Assembly (NCBI GenBank): GCA_021804655.1
Contig: JAJZHE010000009.1
Span: 1 to 36,164 of the forward strand
Source of the DNA: Acidobacteriota bacterium
GTDB lineage: Bacteria; Acidobacteriota; Terriglobia; Terriglobales; Acidobacteriaceae
Direction of reading: 5' to 3'
DNA: 36,164 nt
Position numbers and translations under genes: made by a program. Positions 1-7,401 of the stretch are shown here, one piece after another. Position 1 is the stretch's first letter, and each line of letters begins with the position of its first letter. Below the pieces are notes generated by a model. That model was not told the DNA's origin. It saw only the letters and a list, made by a program, of their open reading frames with translations, and did no database searches.

Positions 1-24
1 CCAGCGGGAGCGGCCACTGCGCGC

Positions 25-49
25 ACGCGCGTCTGCTGCATGCAATGCC
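25..49. repeat. 25-bp dispersed repeat, copy 1
   Basis: This 25-bp sequence recurs at 3237-3261 with one mismatch (24 of 25 identical). Each copy contains the perfect 8-bp palindrome TGCATGCA followed by ATGCC. Both copies are in non-coding DNA. The rest of 1-118 holds only the nadE upstream region; I see no gene in it. Confidence 0.6.
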
Positions 50-118
50 CCGGGCCGGAAGGAGAGATTCTCCCTGCGTGCAACAGGTCCAGCAGCGGCG
101 TTCGTTTACACTACAACT

Positions 119-1804
119 GTGAAGATCGCTCTTGCCCAGACCAACCCCACTGTCGGGGACTTCGCGGCAAACTCTCTCCAGATTGAAGATGCCGTTCGCC
201 GCGCCGCAGCTCAACATGCGCGCCTCATCGTCTTCCCGGAACTGGCCATCCCCGGTTATCCTCCGGCAGACCTGCTCGACAAAGCATCCTTTCTTGCTCG
301 CTGCCAGGCTTCGGTCGTCTCGCTTCAGCAACTCACCGCCGAGCTTCCCATCGCCATCCTGCTTGGCGTCGCGCTGCCTGCCCCTGCCGGATGCGGCAAG
401 CCCGCCATCAACGTCGCCCTGCTGATTGACCAGGGGCGCACCGTCTTTCAGCAGCAGAAGATGCTGCTGCCTTTTTACGATGTCTTCGACGAGCAGCGTT
501 ACTTTGCCCCTGCCGAAGAGCAGCACATCTTCGAGTGGGCGGGCGAGCGGCTTGCCATCACCATCTGCGAAGACGCCTGGAACGACAAGGATTTCTGGCC
601 GCAGCGTCTTTATCCGGTCGACCCCATTGAGCGGCTCGCCGCCGAGCGGCCCACGCTGCTCATCAACATCTCCGCCTCGCCTTACTGGGTCGGCAAACCG
701 GCCATCCGCGCACGCATGCTCCAGGCCATCGCCGCCCGCCACAGTTTGCCCATTGTTTTCGTCAATCAGGTCGGAGGCAACGACAGCCTCGTCTTCGACG
801 GCTCCTCCTTTGCGCTCGACCATGCAGGCCAATGCGCCGCGCAGGCTGCCGCTTTCCGTGAAGACCTCGTCTTCGTCGATACCGATGCCCTGCACGGCAC
901 CGCTTTGCCCGCCCATCCCACTCCGGCAAGCCCTGCCGAAATCCCTGCCGACAGCTCCCTCGCCGAGCAGGAGTTGTTCGACGCGCTCGTTCTCGGCACA
1001 CGCGACTACATTCGCAAAACCGGCTTCCGCAAAGCGCTCGTCGGCCTCAGCGGCGGCATCGACTCCGCGCTTGTCGCCGTCCTCGCCGCCCACGCGCTCG
1101 GCGCAGAAAATCTGCTCACCGTCGGCATGCCCAGCCAGTACTCCTCCACCGGCTCCATTGAAGACAGCCGACAGCTTGCGCGCAATCTCGGCGTTCGCTT
1201 CGAGATTCTGCCCATCGAACCCGTCTTCCACGCGTTCACGCAAACGCTCCAACCGCTTTTCACCGGCTTCGCGCCCGACCTCACCGAAGAAAATCTCCAG
1301 TCACGCATCCGCGGTACGCTGCTCATGGCCTTGTCAAACAAGTCTTCCGCGCTTGTCCTCACCACCGGGAACAAGTCCGAGATGTCCGTCGGCTACTGCA
1401 CGCTTTACGGCGACATGGTCGGCGCTCTTGCCGTCATCGGCGACCTGCTCAAGACGCGTGTCTACGATCTCTGCCGCTGGATCAACCGCGAACGCGAGAT
1501 CATTCCGCAGGCCATTCTCACCAAAGCACCCTCCGCCGAGCTGCGGCCAGATCAGAAGGACAGCGACTCGCTTCCGCCCTACGAAGTGCTGGATCCCATC
1601 CTCGCCGCCTACATCGAGCGCGGTGCATCCACCGAAGAAATCATCGCTCACTCTCCGTTTTCACGCTCGCTCGTCGAGTCCGTTGTTACCCTGGTCGAAC
1701 GCAGCGAATACAAGCGCCAGCAGGCCGCGCCCGTTCTGAAAGTCACCCCCAAGTCCTTCGGCTCCGGGCGCAGATTTCCCATTGCCGCTCGCTGTCAGGT
1801 ATAA
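119..1804 (+). CDS. nadE: Glutamine-dependent NAD+ synthetase
   Basis: Makes NAD+ from deamido-NAD+ (NaAD) with ATP, using ammonia released from glutamine; this is the last step of NAD biosynthesis, in the cytoplasm. The N-terminal nitrilase-type glutaminase domain (about residues 1-265) carries the full Glu41-Lys114-Cys150 triad (VFPELAIPGYP, QQKMLLPFYD, ITICEDAWN). The C-terminal synthetase domain has the ATP-pyrophosphatase P-loop SGGIDS at 311-316, then TTGNKSEMSVGY and KAPSAELRPDQ. The length of 561 aa is usual for the two-domain bacterial type. The start is GTG with no Shine-Dalgarno sequence. A TACACT hexamer at 107-112 ends 6 bp before it, so a leaderless transcript is possible. The next gene begins 56 bp downstream. 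Confidence 0.96.
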   Translation: MKIALAQTNPTVGDFAANSLQIEDAVRRAAAQHARLIVFPELAIPGYPPADLLDKASFLARCQASVVSLQQLTAELPIAILLGVALPAPAGCGKPAINVALLIDQGRTVFQQQKMLLPFYDVFDEQRYFAPAEEQHIFEWAGERLAITICEDAWNDKDFWPQRLYPVDPIERLAAERPTLLINISASPYWVGKPAIRARMLQAIAARHSLPIVFVNQVGGNDSLVFDGSSFALDHAGQCAAQAAAFREDLVFVDTDALHGTALPAHPTPASPAEIPADSSLAEQELFDALVLGTRDYIRKTGFRKALVGLSGGIDSALVAVLAAHALGAENLLTVGMPSQYSSTGSIEDSRQLARNLGVRFEILPIEPVFHAFTQTLQPLFTGFAPDLTEENLQSRIRGTLLMALSNKSSALVLTTGNKSEMSVGYCTLYGDMVGALAVIGDLLKTRVYDLCRWINREREIIPQAILTKAPSAELRPDQKDSDSLPPYEVLDPILAAYIERGASTEEIIAHSPFSRSLVESVVTLVERSEYKRQQAAPVLKVTPKSFGSGRRFPIAARCQV

Positions 1805-1860
1805 ACCAGTAGATGCCACATTGCGCCTTGCGCGCCTCTGCAATCAAAGGAGAATCGCCA

Positions 1861-2844
1861 TTGAAGTTCGCTTTTTCGTCTCGTAACTGGCTGCTACTCG
1901 CACTTTGCGCCACTGCCCTGGTTCCCCCAATGCGCGCGCAACAGGATGTTCCGCCCGCTCCGAAACTGGCGCCAGGCTCCGTTGCCGGTCCTGTCTTCCC
2001 CAAGCCAGACCCAACAGACTTCACCGCCGCTTCACCCACCGTCGATCAGGTCAATGGTTTCCTGAAGTCCACCTGGGGCTATGACCAGAACCGGCTCTTC
2101 CAGGTGCAGCGCATCGCCAAAACGCAGGTTGATGGTGTCTCCAGCGTCGTCGTCATCGTGGGCACGCGCGGAAACGCCCAGCTCAGCGCGCTTCAGTTCT
2201 TCACCATGCCAGACGGCAAACACATCATCGCAGGCGGCGAAATTCTTCCCTTTGGCACACGTCCTTATGACGAAAACCGCGCCAGGCTGCTCAGCCAGGC
2301 AACCGGTCCCTGGGAGGGTACGCCCACGCGTGACCTGATCCTCGTCGAGTTTGCCGACTTCCAGTGCCCGCACTGCAAAGTCGCTGAGCCGACCATGGAA
2401 AAGCTCGCCACCGACTTTCCCAACGCGCACATCATCTTCCAGAACTACCCGCTCACGCATGTCCATCCTCAGGCTTTCCGTGCTGCCTCCTATGGCGTCT
2501 GCGTCGCTCAAATCGGAGGCAATCCGGCCTTCTTCAAGTTCGCCAAAGCCGTCTTTGATGGCCAGGCTGGCCTGACCACCGACGACAGCACCACCCTCAC
2601 GCTCAACAGCGCCGTCACCGCCGCCGGCCTCAGCCCGGACAAGGTGCAGGCCTGCTCCACCACTCCGGCCACGCAGGCCACCGTCCAAAGCCAGATCAAG
2701 CTGGCCGAAGACCTCGGCGTCAATCAGACCCCTTCGTTGGCCATCAACGGGCGGATCATCCCGCTCGGCGGCGTCCCCTACGACGCTCTCAAGCAGATCA
2801 TCTCCTATCAGACCCAGATGGATGGCCCGGCTCCACAACAGTAA
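1861..2844 (+). CDS. Secreted DsbA-family thiol:disulfide oxidoreductase
   Basis: Probable periplasmic thioredoxin-fold protein (DsbA/Thioredoxin_4 type) of 327 aa. I chose the TTG at 1861, not the ATG at 1813, because AAGGAG lies about 8 bp upstream and translation from there begins with a clean signal peptide (MKFAFSSRNWLLLALCATAL, cleavage near RAQQ). The active site is CPHC at about residues 169-172 within FADFQCPHCKVAEP; the cis-proline loop is NQTPSLAING (Pro about 291). About 130 residues precede the thioredoxin fold, a region I cannot assign, perhaps a dimerisation or substrate-binding part. Substrate and redox direction (oxidase or isomerase) cannot be told from sequence. It follows nadE in the same direction, but a functional link is not obvious. 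Confidence 0.9.
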   Translation: MKFAFSSRNWLLLALCATALVPPMRAQQDVPPAPKLAPGSVAGPVFPKPDPTDFTAASPTVDQVNGFLKSTWGYDQNRLFQVQRIAKTQVDGVSSVVVIVGTRGNAQLSALQFFTMPDGKHIIAGGEILPFGTRPYDENRARLLSQATGPWEGTPTRDLILVEFADFQCPHCKVAEPTMEKLATDFPNAHIIFQNYPLTHVHPQAFRAASYGVCVAQIGGNPAFFKFAKAVFDGQAGLTTDDSTTLTLNSAVTAAGLSPDKVQACSTTPATQATVQSQIKLAEDLGVNQTPSLAINGRIIPLGGVPYDALKQIISYQTQMDGPAPQQ

Positions 2845-2867
2845 ACCCCACCCATCGCACCAGAAAC

Positions 2868-2897
2868 GACGGCGGATCGCTCCAGCGATCCGCCGTC
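2868..2897 (+). terminator. Perfect 14-bp hairpin after the thioredoxin gene
   Basis: GACGGCGGATCGCT and AGCGATCCGCCGTC form a perfect 14-bp stem with a 2-nt spacer, 23 bp past the stop codon. There is no clear T tract after it, so it may be a terminator without a U run or an RNA-stabilising 3' hairpin. Confidence 0.6.
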
Positions 2898-2944
2898 CGC
2901 ATCAGCCCCTCACTGGCAAGCCTCCTTTGCGGTTCCCCTTGCCT

Positions 2945-3060
2945 TAAGGCATTTTCCGGAATACTGTGAACTTTCCGAAGTTCATGAGGGTGGATTTTTC
3001 TTGAGGAAAAATCCAATCCGCAGAATGGTTTTGGTCTACACCTTTCCGGAAAATGCTTTA
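2945..3060. repeat. Terminal-inverted-repeat element with nested hairpins
   Basis: Terminal arms TAAGGCATTTTCCGGAA (2945-2961) and TTCCGGAAAATGCTTTA (3044-3060) are inverted repeats matching at 16 of 17 positions. Inside are two perfect hairpins: GAACTT-TCCG-AAGTTC at 2968-2983 and GGATTTTTC-TTGAG-GAAAAATCC at 2992-3014. It encodes nothing. The form resembles a MITE or a large palindromic intergenic element; no target-site duplication is obvious. Confidence 0.6.
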
Positions 3061-3190
3061 GCTTTTGCCTTTACTCTTGCCTTTGTTCTTACTTTTTGCC
3101 GTTGCTTTTCTTGTTGTCATTCCCGCAGGGAATCTGCTTTTGCTTTACGTTCTTGCTGTTGTCTTCCTCTGCAACTCTCACCCCAGCGTA
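3057..3190. repeat. Pyrimidine-rich intergenic tract with short palindrome
   Basis: The plus strand is strongly C/T-rich with a loose TTTGCC/TTCTTGC hexamer rhythm. It is interrupted by the perfect palindrome ATTCCC-GCA-GGGAAT at 3119-3133. From memory, similar pyrimidine runs flanking a CATTCCC..GGGAAT palindrome are dispersed in Terriglobia genomes; I cannot verify this here. Confidence 0.5.
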
Positions 3191-3236
3191 CCCGCGACCA
3201 ACGCGAGCGCAGCGAAAGACCGCGGCGCGCCCGCAG

Positions 3237-3261
3237 ACGCGCGTCCGCTGCATGCAATGCC
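3237..3261. repeat. 25-bp dispersed repeat, copy 2
   Basis: Matches 25-49 at 24 of 25 positions, in the same orientation, and includes the palindrome TGCATGCA. It ends 10 bp from the methyltransferase stop codon. Confidence 0.6.
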
Positions 3262-3271
3262 TTTCTTGCCG

Positions 3272-4048
3272 TCACCCCCAGCGGATCATCACCACCTGCC
3301 GCACCCACATGGGCGCAACCCTGTGCCGCAGCATCTTCACTGGTCGCCCGCTGACCTTGGTCGCCCGCTCCACAATTGCCTTCATCTCCCGCGCGGTATA
3401 CGCCCTGCGGATCGACGTCTGCCCATCCGCTGCATGAATCCGCGAGAGCAGCGGAGCCACAAACGCGCGAAACAGCGCCAGCGGCACTGGATGCCGCACC
3501 AGGTCCAGCAGCACCAGCGCGTCGCAGCTTCGCGCCACATTGCAGATCATCGCCTCCAGCGCATCCGGATCCAGATGATGCGCCATCACCACGCACACGG
3601 CCACATCTGCTTGCGGCAGCGCGTCTCTCGCTGCGTCAGCGCGCACAATCGTCACCGATTCTGCGGCGCATTCCCCGCGGATATCCACGCCCACCACCGC
3701 ACAGCCCATCCGTTTGCGAATCGTCGCCAGCAGCGCACCCTGTCCGCAGCCAATGTCCAGCACTCGGCTCTGCGCTCCCACGCCCATCCCGCTCAACTCC
3801 CGCAGGACAGCTTTGCGATTCCCCAGCCACCGATGCAGTGTGTCCAGCTCGCGATACAATCCCCGCAGAGTCGCTGCATCCGGCTCCGTCGTGTCCAGAA
3901 TTTCCAGTCCATCCAGTCGCTCTGTCAGCAGAAGACGCTGCTTCCACGCGCGCAGCTCTTGCTGACGTCTGTCGGCGTCGCGGAGCAGCCAGGTCGGAAT
4001 CAAGCGACTCTCGTTCACTGCAACCCCAAGGGCTTTTGGGTGCCGCAA
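3272..4048 (-). CDS. Class I SAM-dependent methyltransferase
   Basis: Predicted cytoplasmic methyltransferase of 258 aa with the SAM-binding motif I VLDIGCGQG at residues 96-104, acidic strand ends (VVGVDIRG, IVRADAAR), then AHHLD and LLDLVRHPVP after strand 4. The last motif recalls a methyltransferase group often found beside type III polyketide synthase and FAD-dependent reductase genes; neither is nearby. The substrate is unknown. The start is uncertain: TTG at 4048 lacks a Shine-Dalgarno sequence, and a GTG 10 codons inside (VNESRLIP) is a fair alternative. It lies 107 bp downstream of the secretin gene on the same strand and may be the last gene of that operon. Confidence 0.8.
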   Translation of the reverse strand: MRHPKALGVAVNESRLIPTWLLRDADRRQQELRAWKQRLLLTERLDGLEILDTTEPDAATLRGLYRELDTLHRWLGNRKAVLRELSGMGVGAQSRVLDIGCGQGALLATIRKRMGCAVVGVDIRGECAAESVTIVRADAARDALPQADVAVCVVMAHHLDPDALEAMICNVARSCDALVLLDLVRHPVPLALFRAFVAPLLSRIHAADGQTSIRRAYTAREMKAIVERATKVSGRPVKMLRHRVAPMWVRQVVMIRWG

Positions 4049-4155
4049 AAGCAGGCAGCGGCATTCTCCGGCAGTCTATGCGCCGCAAGACTCCTTCGTA
4101 CAGCTTTTTCAGGTTGGAAGCAGAAAAAGAAATTCGTACGATCAACGGACGCGCG

Positions 4156-6198
4156 TCACTGGATCGAGTTCTTTTCCACCATCAGCATCGGGCTGTGACC
4201 CTTCGGCTGCGTCGAGCGCGCCAACGTCGGCGTCACCACAACAATCAGCCGCGCCACATTCTGGTTCAGTTGAATATCGTTGATATCCTGCATCCCGGGA
4301 ATATCCGCAAGTCCAGGCAACCCGTTCAACACGCGGCTTTCCTGTCGCGACAGATCGCTGAACAGAACCGCCGTCTCGCCTGCGCGCAGCGTCAACACCC
4401 CGTCAAACTGCGTGTTGGCCAGTACGGGAATCCCGTTCAAGCTCGATCCGGAGAGGGACTCAATCTTCAAGCTCATCGTCAGCGCCACGTCGCCGGACCG
4501 CATCATCTTGGCCCGCGTCTGCAGCGTCAAGCCCAGATCCTCATACTGAATCTGGGGAATATTCTGCGACTGCGCCAGCGCTCCATATCCAGCCGCCGTC
4601 GCCGCCGCTGAGATCGCCGGCGAAAGCTGCGCCGACGAGTACGAAGCCGTCTCAATCGGATACTTCTCGCCGTCCTTGATCGTTCCTTCTTCATCGTCAC
4701 CCAGCCGCAGGTGAACGTCGTTCAGGGTGCGCGTATCGCTGGAATTCAGGCTCAGCGTCAGAGTCGCCGGGCTGGGCGTTGCCAGGCTCTGCGTCAGTCC
4801 TTTGCCAAACGGGATAAACCCCTGATTGAACGGCGTCCCGGTCAGCGATCCCGACGCGGCCAGAATCGCCACAATCGCAATCTGATTCGCCAGAGTATTG
4901 GCATTCGGCACCAGGCCCGATGAGATAATCTGCTGGATCGCCGAAGCATTCTGCGTCAAGATCGACTGAATCTCCGAATACGCGTTGTATACCCCGGTCT
5001 GCTGCAAGAAAGTTGCTCCTGTTTCCTGCATGCTCACATGCGCAAGCTGGATGATCTTCACATTCAGGTCAATCTGGTTGTGCCCATCGATCAACTCCTG
5101 CACCGTCTCATTAAAAGCGCCCAGCGTGCGCATCGGCGCGCGCACCGTCACCGTCTCCGCGCTCGGCTGCGCAATCGCCTGCTTCACGCCAAAGACGTTG
5201 TGCGCCATATTGCTCACATCCGTCAGTTCCTTGGCCGTCAGCCCCGGCATGTACACCGTCTCCATCTCCTGCCGGTCCAGGTTCGTGTGGTTCTCCTTGG
5301 TATCCTTCGCCACCAGCACGCGATACTGGTCCAGCGGCACATAAAACGAATCCGTCACCAGTTCCAGCGCCGCTGTCGCCTGCTGGAAATCGGCATCGTC
5401 GATCGCCAACCGCGCCATCTGCTGCGCCAGGCTGGCATGCACCTCCGCCGTCACTCCATACGCGGCAAACACCTGACGGATCAGCTCTGGCGCGCTCATG
5501 CGCAGATGAAAGCTGTGCCGTCCAGTCGAGGGCATCAGCGCCACCGTCTGCGCCGCAATCTTCGCCGACGCATCCTGCGGCAGCGCAGGAGCATCCGGAG
5601 CCGCGTTGCCCGCCAGCAGCCGCAAGGTTTGAATGGTCACGTCGTTCTGCCCATCCAGCTTCAGCGCCTGCTCCACCTTCGCCATCGCCTCTGCGTGGTC
5701 GCCTTTGGCTTCCGCAGCATTCGCAGCAACATCCAGTTGCGCCACCAGGCTCTCACGCGCCAGCCCCGCTGCGCGACGATAGGTCACGCTGTCCGGATCC
5801 AGTTGCGAGGCTTCCTCCAGAATCGCCAGCCCCGCCTCAGTGTCGTGCTTCGCCAGCAGCTTTACCCCGCTCAAATACAACTTCGCCGCCTTGCGCTCGG
5901 CACGCAGCCTGTTTTCCTTCAGCGGCTTGCCCGGCTCAATTCCATCCACATTGCCCGCTGCCGTCTTCGTTGCATCCTTGTCATCCGCCGCTCCACTTTT
6001 GCTGGCCGACTTTTGCCCTGACGTTGGCGACGCTGGATTCGCCCCTGCCAGCGGAGCTGCATTCGTCGGCGTTTGCGCACCTGCAGGCGCAACCGGCTGT
6101 GTCGCCGTCTGCTGAGTTGGTTGCTGCGCCGCGCACACCTGCACCCATCCAAGCCATCCACAAAGCGCCACGCTCAGCATTCGCCGCCAAAGATTCAT
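4156..6198 (-). CDS. Secretin-family outer-membrane protein
   Basis: A 680-aa exported protein: signal peptide (MNLWRRMLSVALCGWLGW, cleavage near CAAQQ), an Ala/Pro/Thr/Gln-rich linker to about residue 90, TPR-like helices (about 100-200), an STN/N-domain (SAPELIRQVFAAYGV; PLDQYRVLVAKDTKENH), and a secretin core to the end (IDLNVKIIQLAHVS, DGVLTLRAGETAVLFSDLS, RVLNGLPGLADIPG, NVARLIVVVTPTLARS). Secretins are ring-shaped outer-membrane channels of type II/III secretion or type IV pili, but no pilus or secretion partner gene lies nearby. ATG at 6198 is preferred over the GTG at 6207: GGAG sits 8 bp upstream, and the ATGA overlap with the HAD stop suggests translational coupling. Confidence 0.88.
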   Translation of the reverse strand: MNLWRRMLSVALCGWLGWVQVCAAQQPTQQTATQPVAPAGAQTPTNAAPLAGANPASPTSGQKSASKSGAADDKDATKTAAGNVDGIEPGKPLKENRLRAERKAAKLYLSGVKLLAKHDTEAGLAILEEASQLDPDSVTYRRAAGLARESLVAQLDVAANAAEAKGDHAEAMAKVEQALKLDGQNDVTIQTLRLLAGNAAPDAPALPQDASAKIAAQTVALMPSTGRHSFHLRMSAPELIRQVFAAYGVTAEVHASLAQQMARLAIDDADFQQATAALELVTDSFYVPLDQYRVLVAKDTKENHTNLDRQEMETVYMPGLTAKELTDVSNMAHNVFGVKQAIAQPSAETVTVRAPMRTLGAFNETVQELIDGHNQIDLNVKIIQLAHVSMQETGATFLQQTGVYNAYSEIQSILTQNASAIQQIISSGLVPNANTLANQIAIVAILAASGSLTGTPFNQGFIPFGKGLTQSLATPSPATLTLSLNSSDTRTLNDVHLRLGDDEEGTIKDGEKYPIETASYSSAQLSPAISAAATAAGYGALAQSQNIPQIQYEDLGLTLQTRAKMMRSGDVALTMSLKIESLSGSSLNGIPVLANTQFDGVLTLRAGETAVLFSDLSRQESRVLNGLPGLADIPGMQDINDIQLNQNVARLIVVVTPTLARSTQPKGHSPMLMVEKNSIQ

Positions 6199-6983
6199 CG
6201 TCGCCACTCCATCAGCGCCGTCAACGACGAGCAGCAGACCTCCGGCTTCAGCCGTTCCAGTTCGTCAAACGAATAATTTCCCGTCGCCACAGCAATCACC
6301 GCCAGCTCATTCGCCCGCGCCGCTTCAATGTCGCGCGGCGTATCGCCCACCACGCACACCCTCGCCTGCGAACGGCCCAGCATTGCGCGTGCTCGTTCTG
6401 CCGCGTCTCCCACCAGTTCCTCGCGCACCGGAAAACGATCGCTGAATCCGCCCAGCGCAAACCAGCCGTGCAATCCGCACGCCTCCAGCTTTGTCCACCC
6501 AATACGTTCCAGATTTCCCGTCGCCACGCCCAGCAAAGCGCCTTTGGCTTGCAACCACTTCAAAATCTCCAGCACTCCTGGCATCCGACGAAACCGCAGC
6601 TCCGTGCGCCGCGTCTCCACAATCTCCGCCATCCGCTCCAGGATAGCCGCGCAATGTGTCTCCAGCGTACCGAAATTCACGCCGCTGCGCGCAAAAGCCT
6701 CCGCCAGAATCGCTGTGTCCGTGCCGCCATGCAGCGTCACTCCATCCAGCGAAATTGTGTCGCCCGTCACCTGCTCCACAGCTTCGGCAAAGCTGTCCAC
6801 ATGCGTACGATCCGCACTGCGCAGCAGCGTCCCATCCACGTCAAACAGATACGCATCCTGCGCATCCCACACAAAATCTGACGCCAAACCGCGCGCGCTA
6901 TCCGCGCACATCGCAACCCGATGCGGCAGGCTCGCCAAACTCTCTTCAATTGGATTCAAGGGCAGGGAACCGGTCGCTGTCAT
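6195..6983 (-). CDS. HAD-superfamily phosphatase
   Basis: Predicted 262-aa haloacid-dehalogenase-type hydrolase, phosphoglycolate-phosphatase-like. Motif I is LFDVDGTLL (nucleophile Asp48, acid/base Asp50). An alpha-helical cap follows, then motif II VATGN (Thr155), Lys165, and motif III/IV VVGDTPRDIEAA (Asp214, Asp218). All catalytic residues are present. The substrate cannot be named; phosphoglycolate or another small phosphate ester is likely. The open frame extends 58 codons further upstream, but that part overlaps the fis-like gene and is low-complexity, so I chose the ATG 17 bp after the fis-like stop. It overlaps the secretin start by 4 bp. Confidence 0.88.
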   Translation of the reverse strand: MTATGSLPLNPIEESLASLPHRVAMCADSARGLASDFVWDAQDAYLFDVDGTLLRSADRTHVDSFAEAVEQVTGDTISLDGVTLHGGTDTAILAEAFARSGVNFGTLETHCAAILERMAEIVETRRTELRFRRMPGVLEILKWLQAKGALLGVATGNLERIGWTKLEACGLHGWFALGGFSDRFPVREELVGDAAERARAMLGRSQARVCVVGDTPRDIEAARANELAVIAVATGNYSFDELERLKPEVCCSSLTALMEWRR

Positions 6984-7000
6984 CGCCCGCAAAACGCCTT

Positions 7001-7282
7001 TCAGCGGGCCTGTCTGCGCAGCTCGCTGAGTACTGGACGTTCGCTGCGCACCGGACGCTTGTAACCCGCTCGCACCTCGGCCATGCCAAGCTCCAGTTCG
7101 CTCATCTTGCGGCCCAGCGTGTTGCGGTGCATTCCCAGCTCGACGGACGCCTTGCACTGGTTCCCTCGATGCTTCACCAGCACCAGATAGATATACTGTC
7201 GTTCAAACTGTCGCACGGCTTCCTCAAAGGAAATTCCCGCCGCATGCATCCGGTTTATCAGCCCGTCAATCTCGTGCTTCAC
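7001..7282 (-). CDS. Small Fis-type DNA-binding protein
   Basis: A 93-aa protein whose centre matches the Fis-type helix-turn-helix found at the C-terminus of NtrC-like activators and in Fis itself: an amphipathic helix (EEAVRQFERQYIYLVLVKH) followed by GNQCKASVELGMHRNTLGRKM (about residues 40-60). A basic tail follows. There is no AAA+ or receiver domain, so it is a standalone Fis-like protein, perhaps nucleoid-associated or a local regulator. The start is GTG with GAGGA 6 bp upstream. It is followed 17 bp later by the HAD gene, then the secretin gene, and may belong to that transcription unit. Confidence 0.85.
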   Translation of the reverse strand: MKHEIDGLINRMHAAGISFEEAVRQFERQYIYLVLVKHRGNQCKASVELGMHRNTLGRKMSELELGMAEVRAGYKRPVRSERPVLSELRRQAR

Positions 7283-7401
7283 GTCGTGTCCTCAGTTTTC
7301 CCTCTGCCTGATGAATACTCTGGCATGGACCTGCACAGAAAGTCAGTCCATCATATCCCGTCAACACTCATCTTGAAACGCAAAAATCCACTCAACGCAG
7401 A

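Larger units (their letters stand above)
2845..3271. other. Non-coding region rich in repeats
   Basis: This 427-bp gap between the thioredoxin gene and the convergent methyltransferase gene holds no credible gene. In order it contains the 2868 hairpin, a 116-bp inverted-repeat element (2945-3060), a pyrimidine-rich tract (3057-3190) and the second copy of the 25-bp repeat (3237-3261). Open frames crossing it are low-complexity and look spurious. Confidence 0.7.

Noticed and set aside
426-1739. Alternative-frame open reading frame inside nadE
   Set aside because: Ser/Pro-rich out-of-frame translation of a gene whose own frame has all catalytic motifs.
3001-3437. Overlapping plus-strand open frames across the repeat region
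   Set aside because: Phe/Leu/Cys-rich or Arg/Ala-rich translations of repeat DNA; no ribosome-binding site or domain, and they run into the methyltransferase gene.
3636-4145. Possible frameshifted N-terminal extension of the methyltransferase
   Set aside because: The upstream frame shows no homology and the methyltransferase is complete without it.
5038-6021. Plus-strand open frame opposite the secretin gene
   Set aside because: Arg/His/Leu-rich shadow with no ribosome-binding site or homology.
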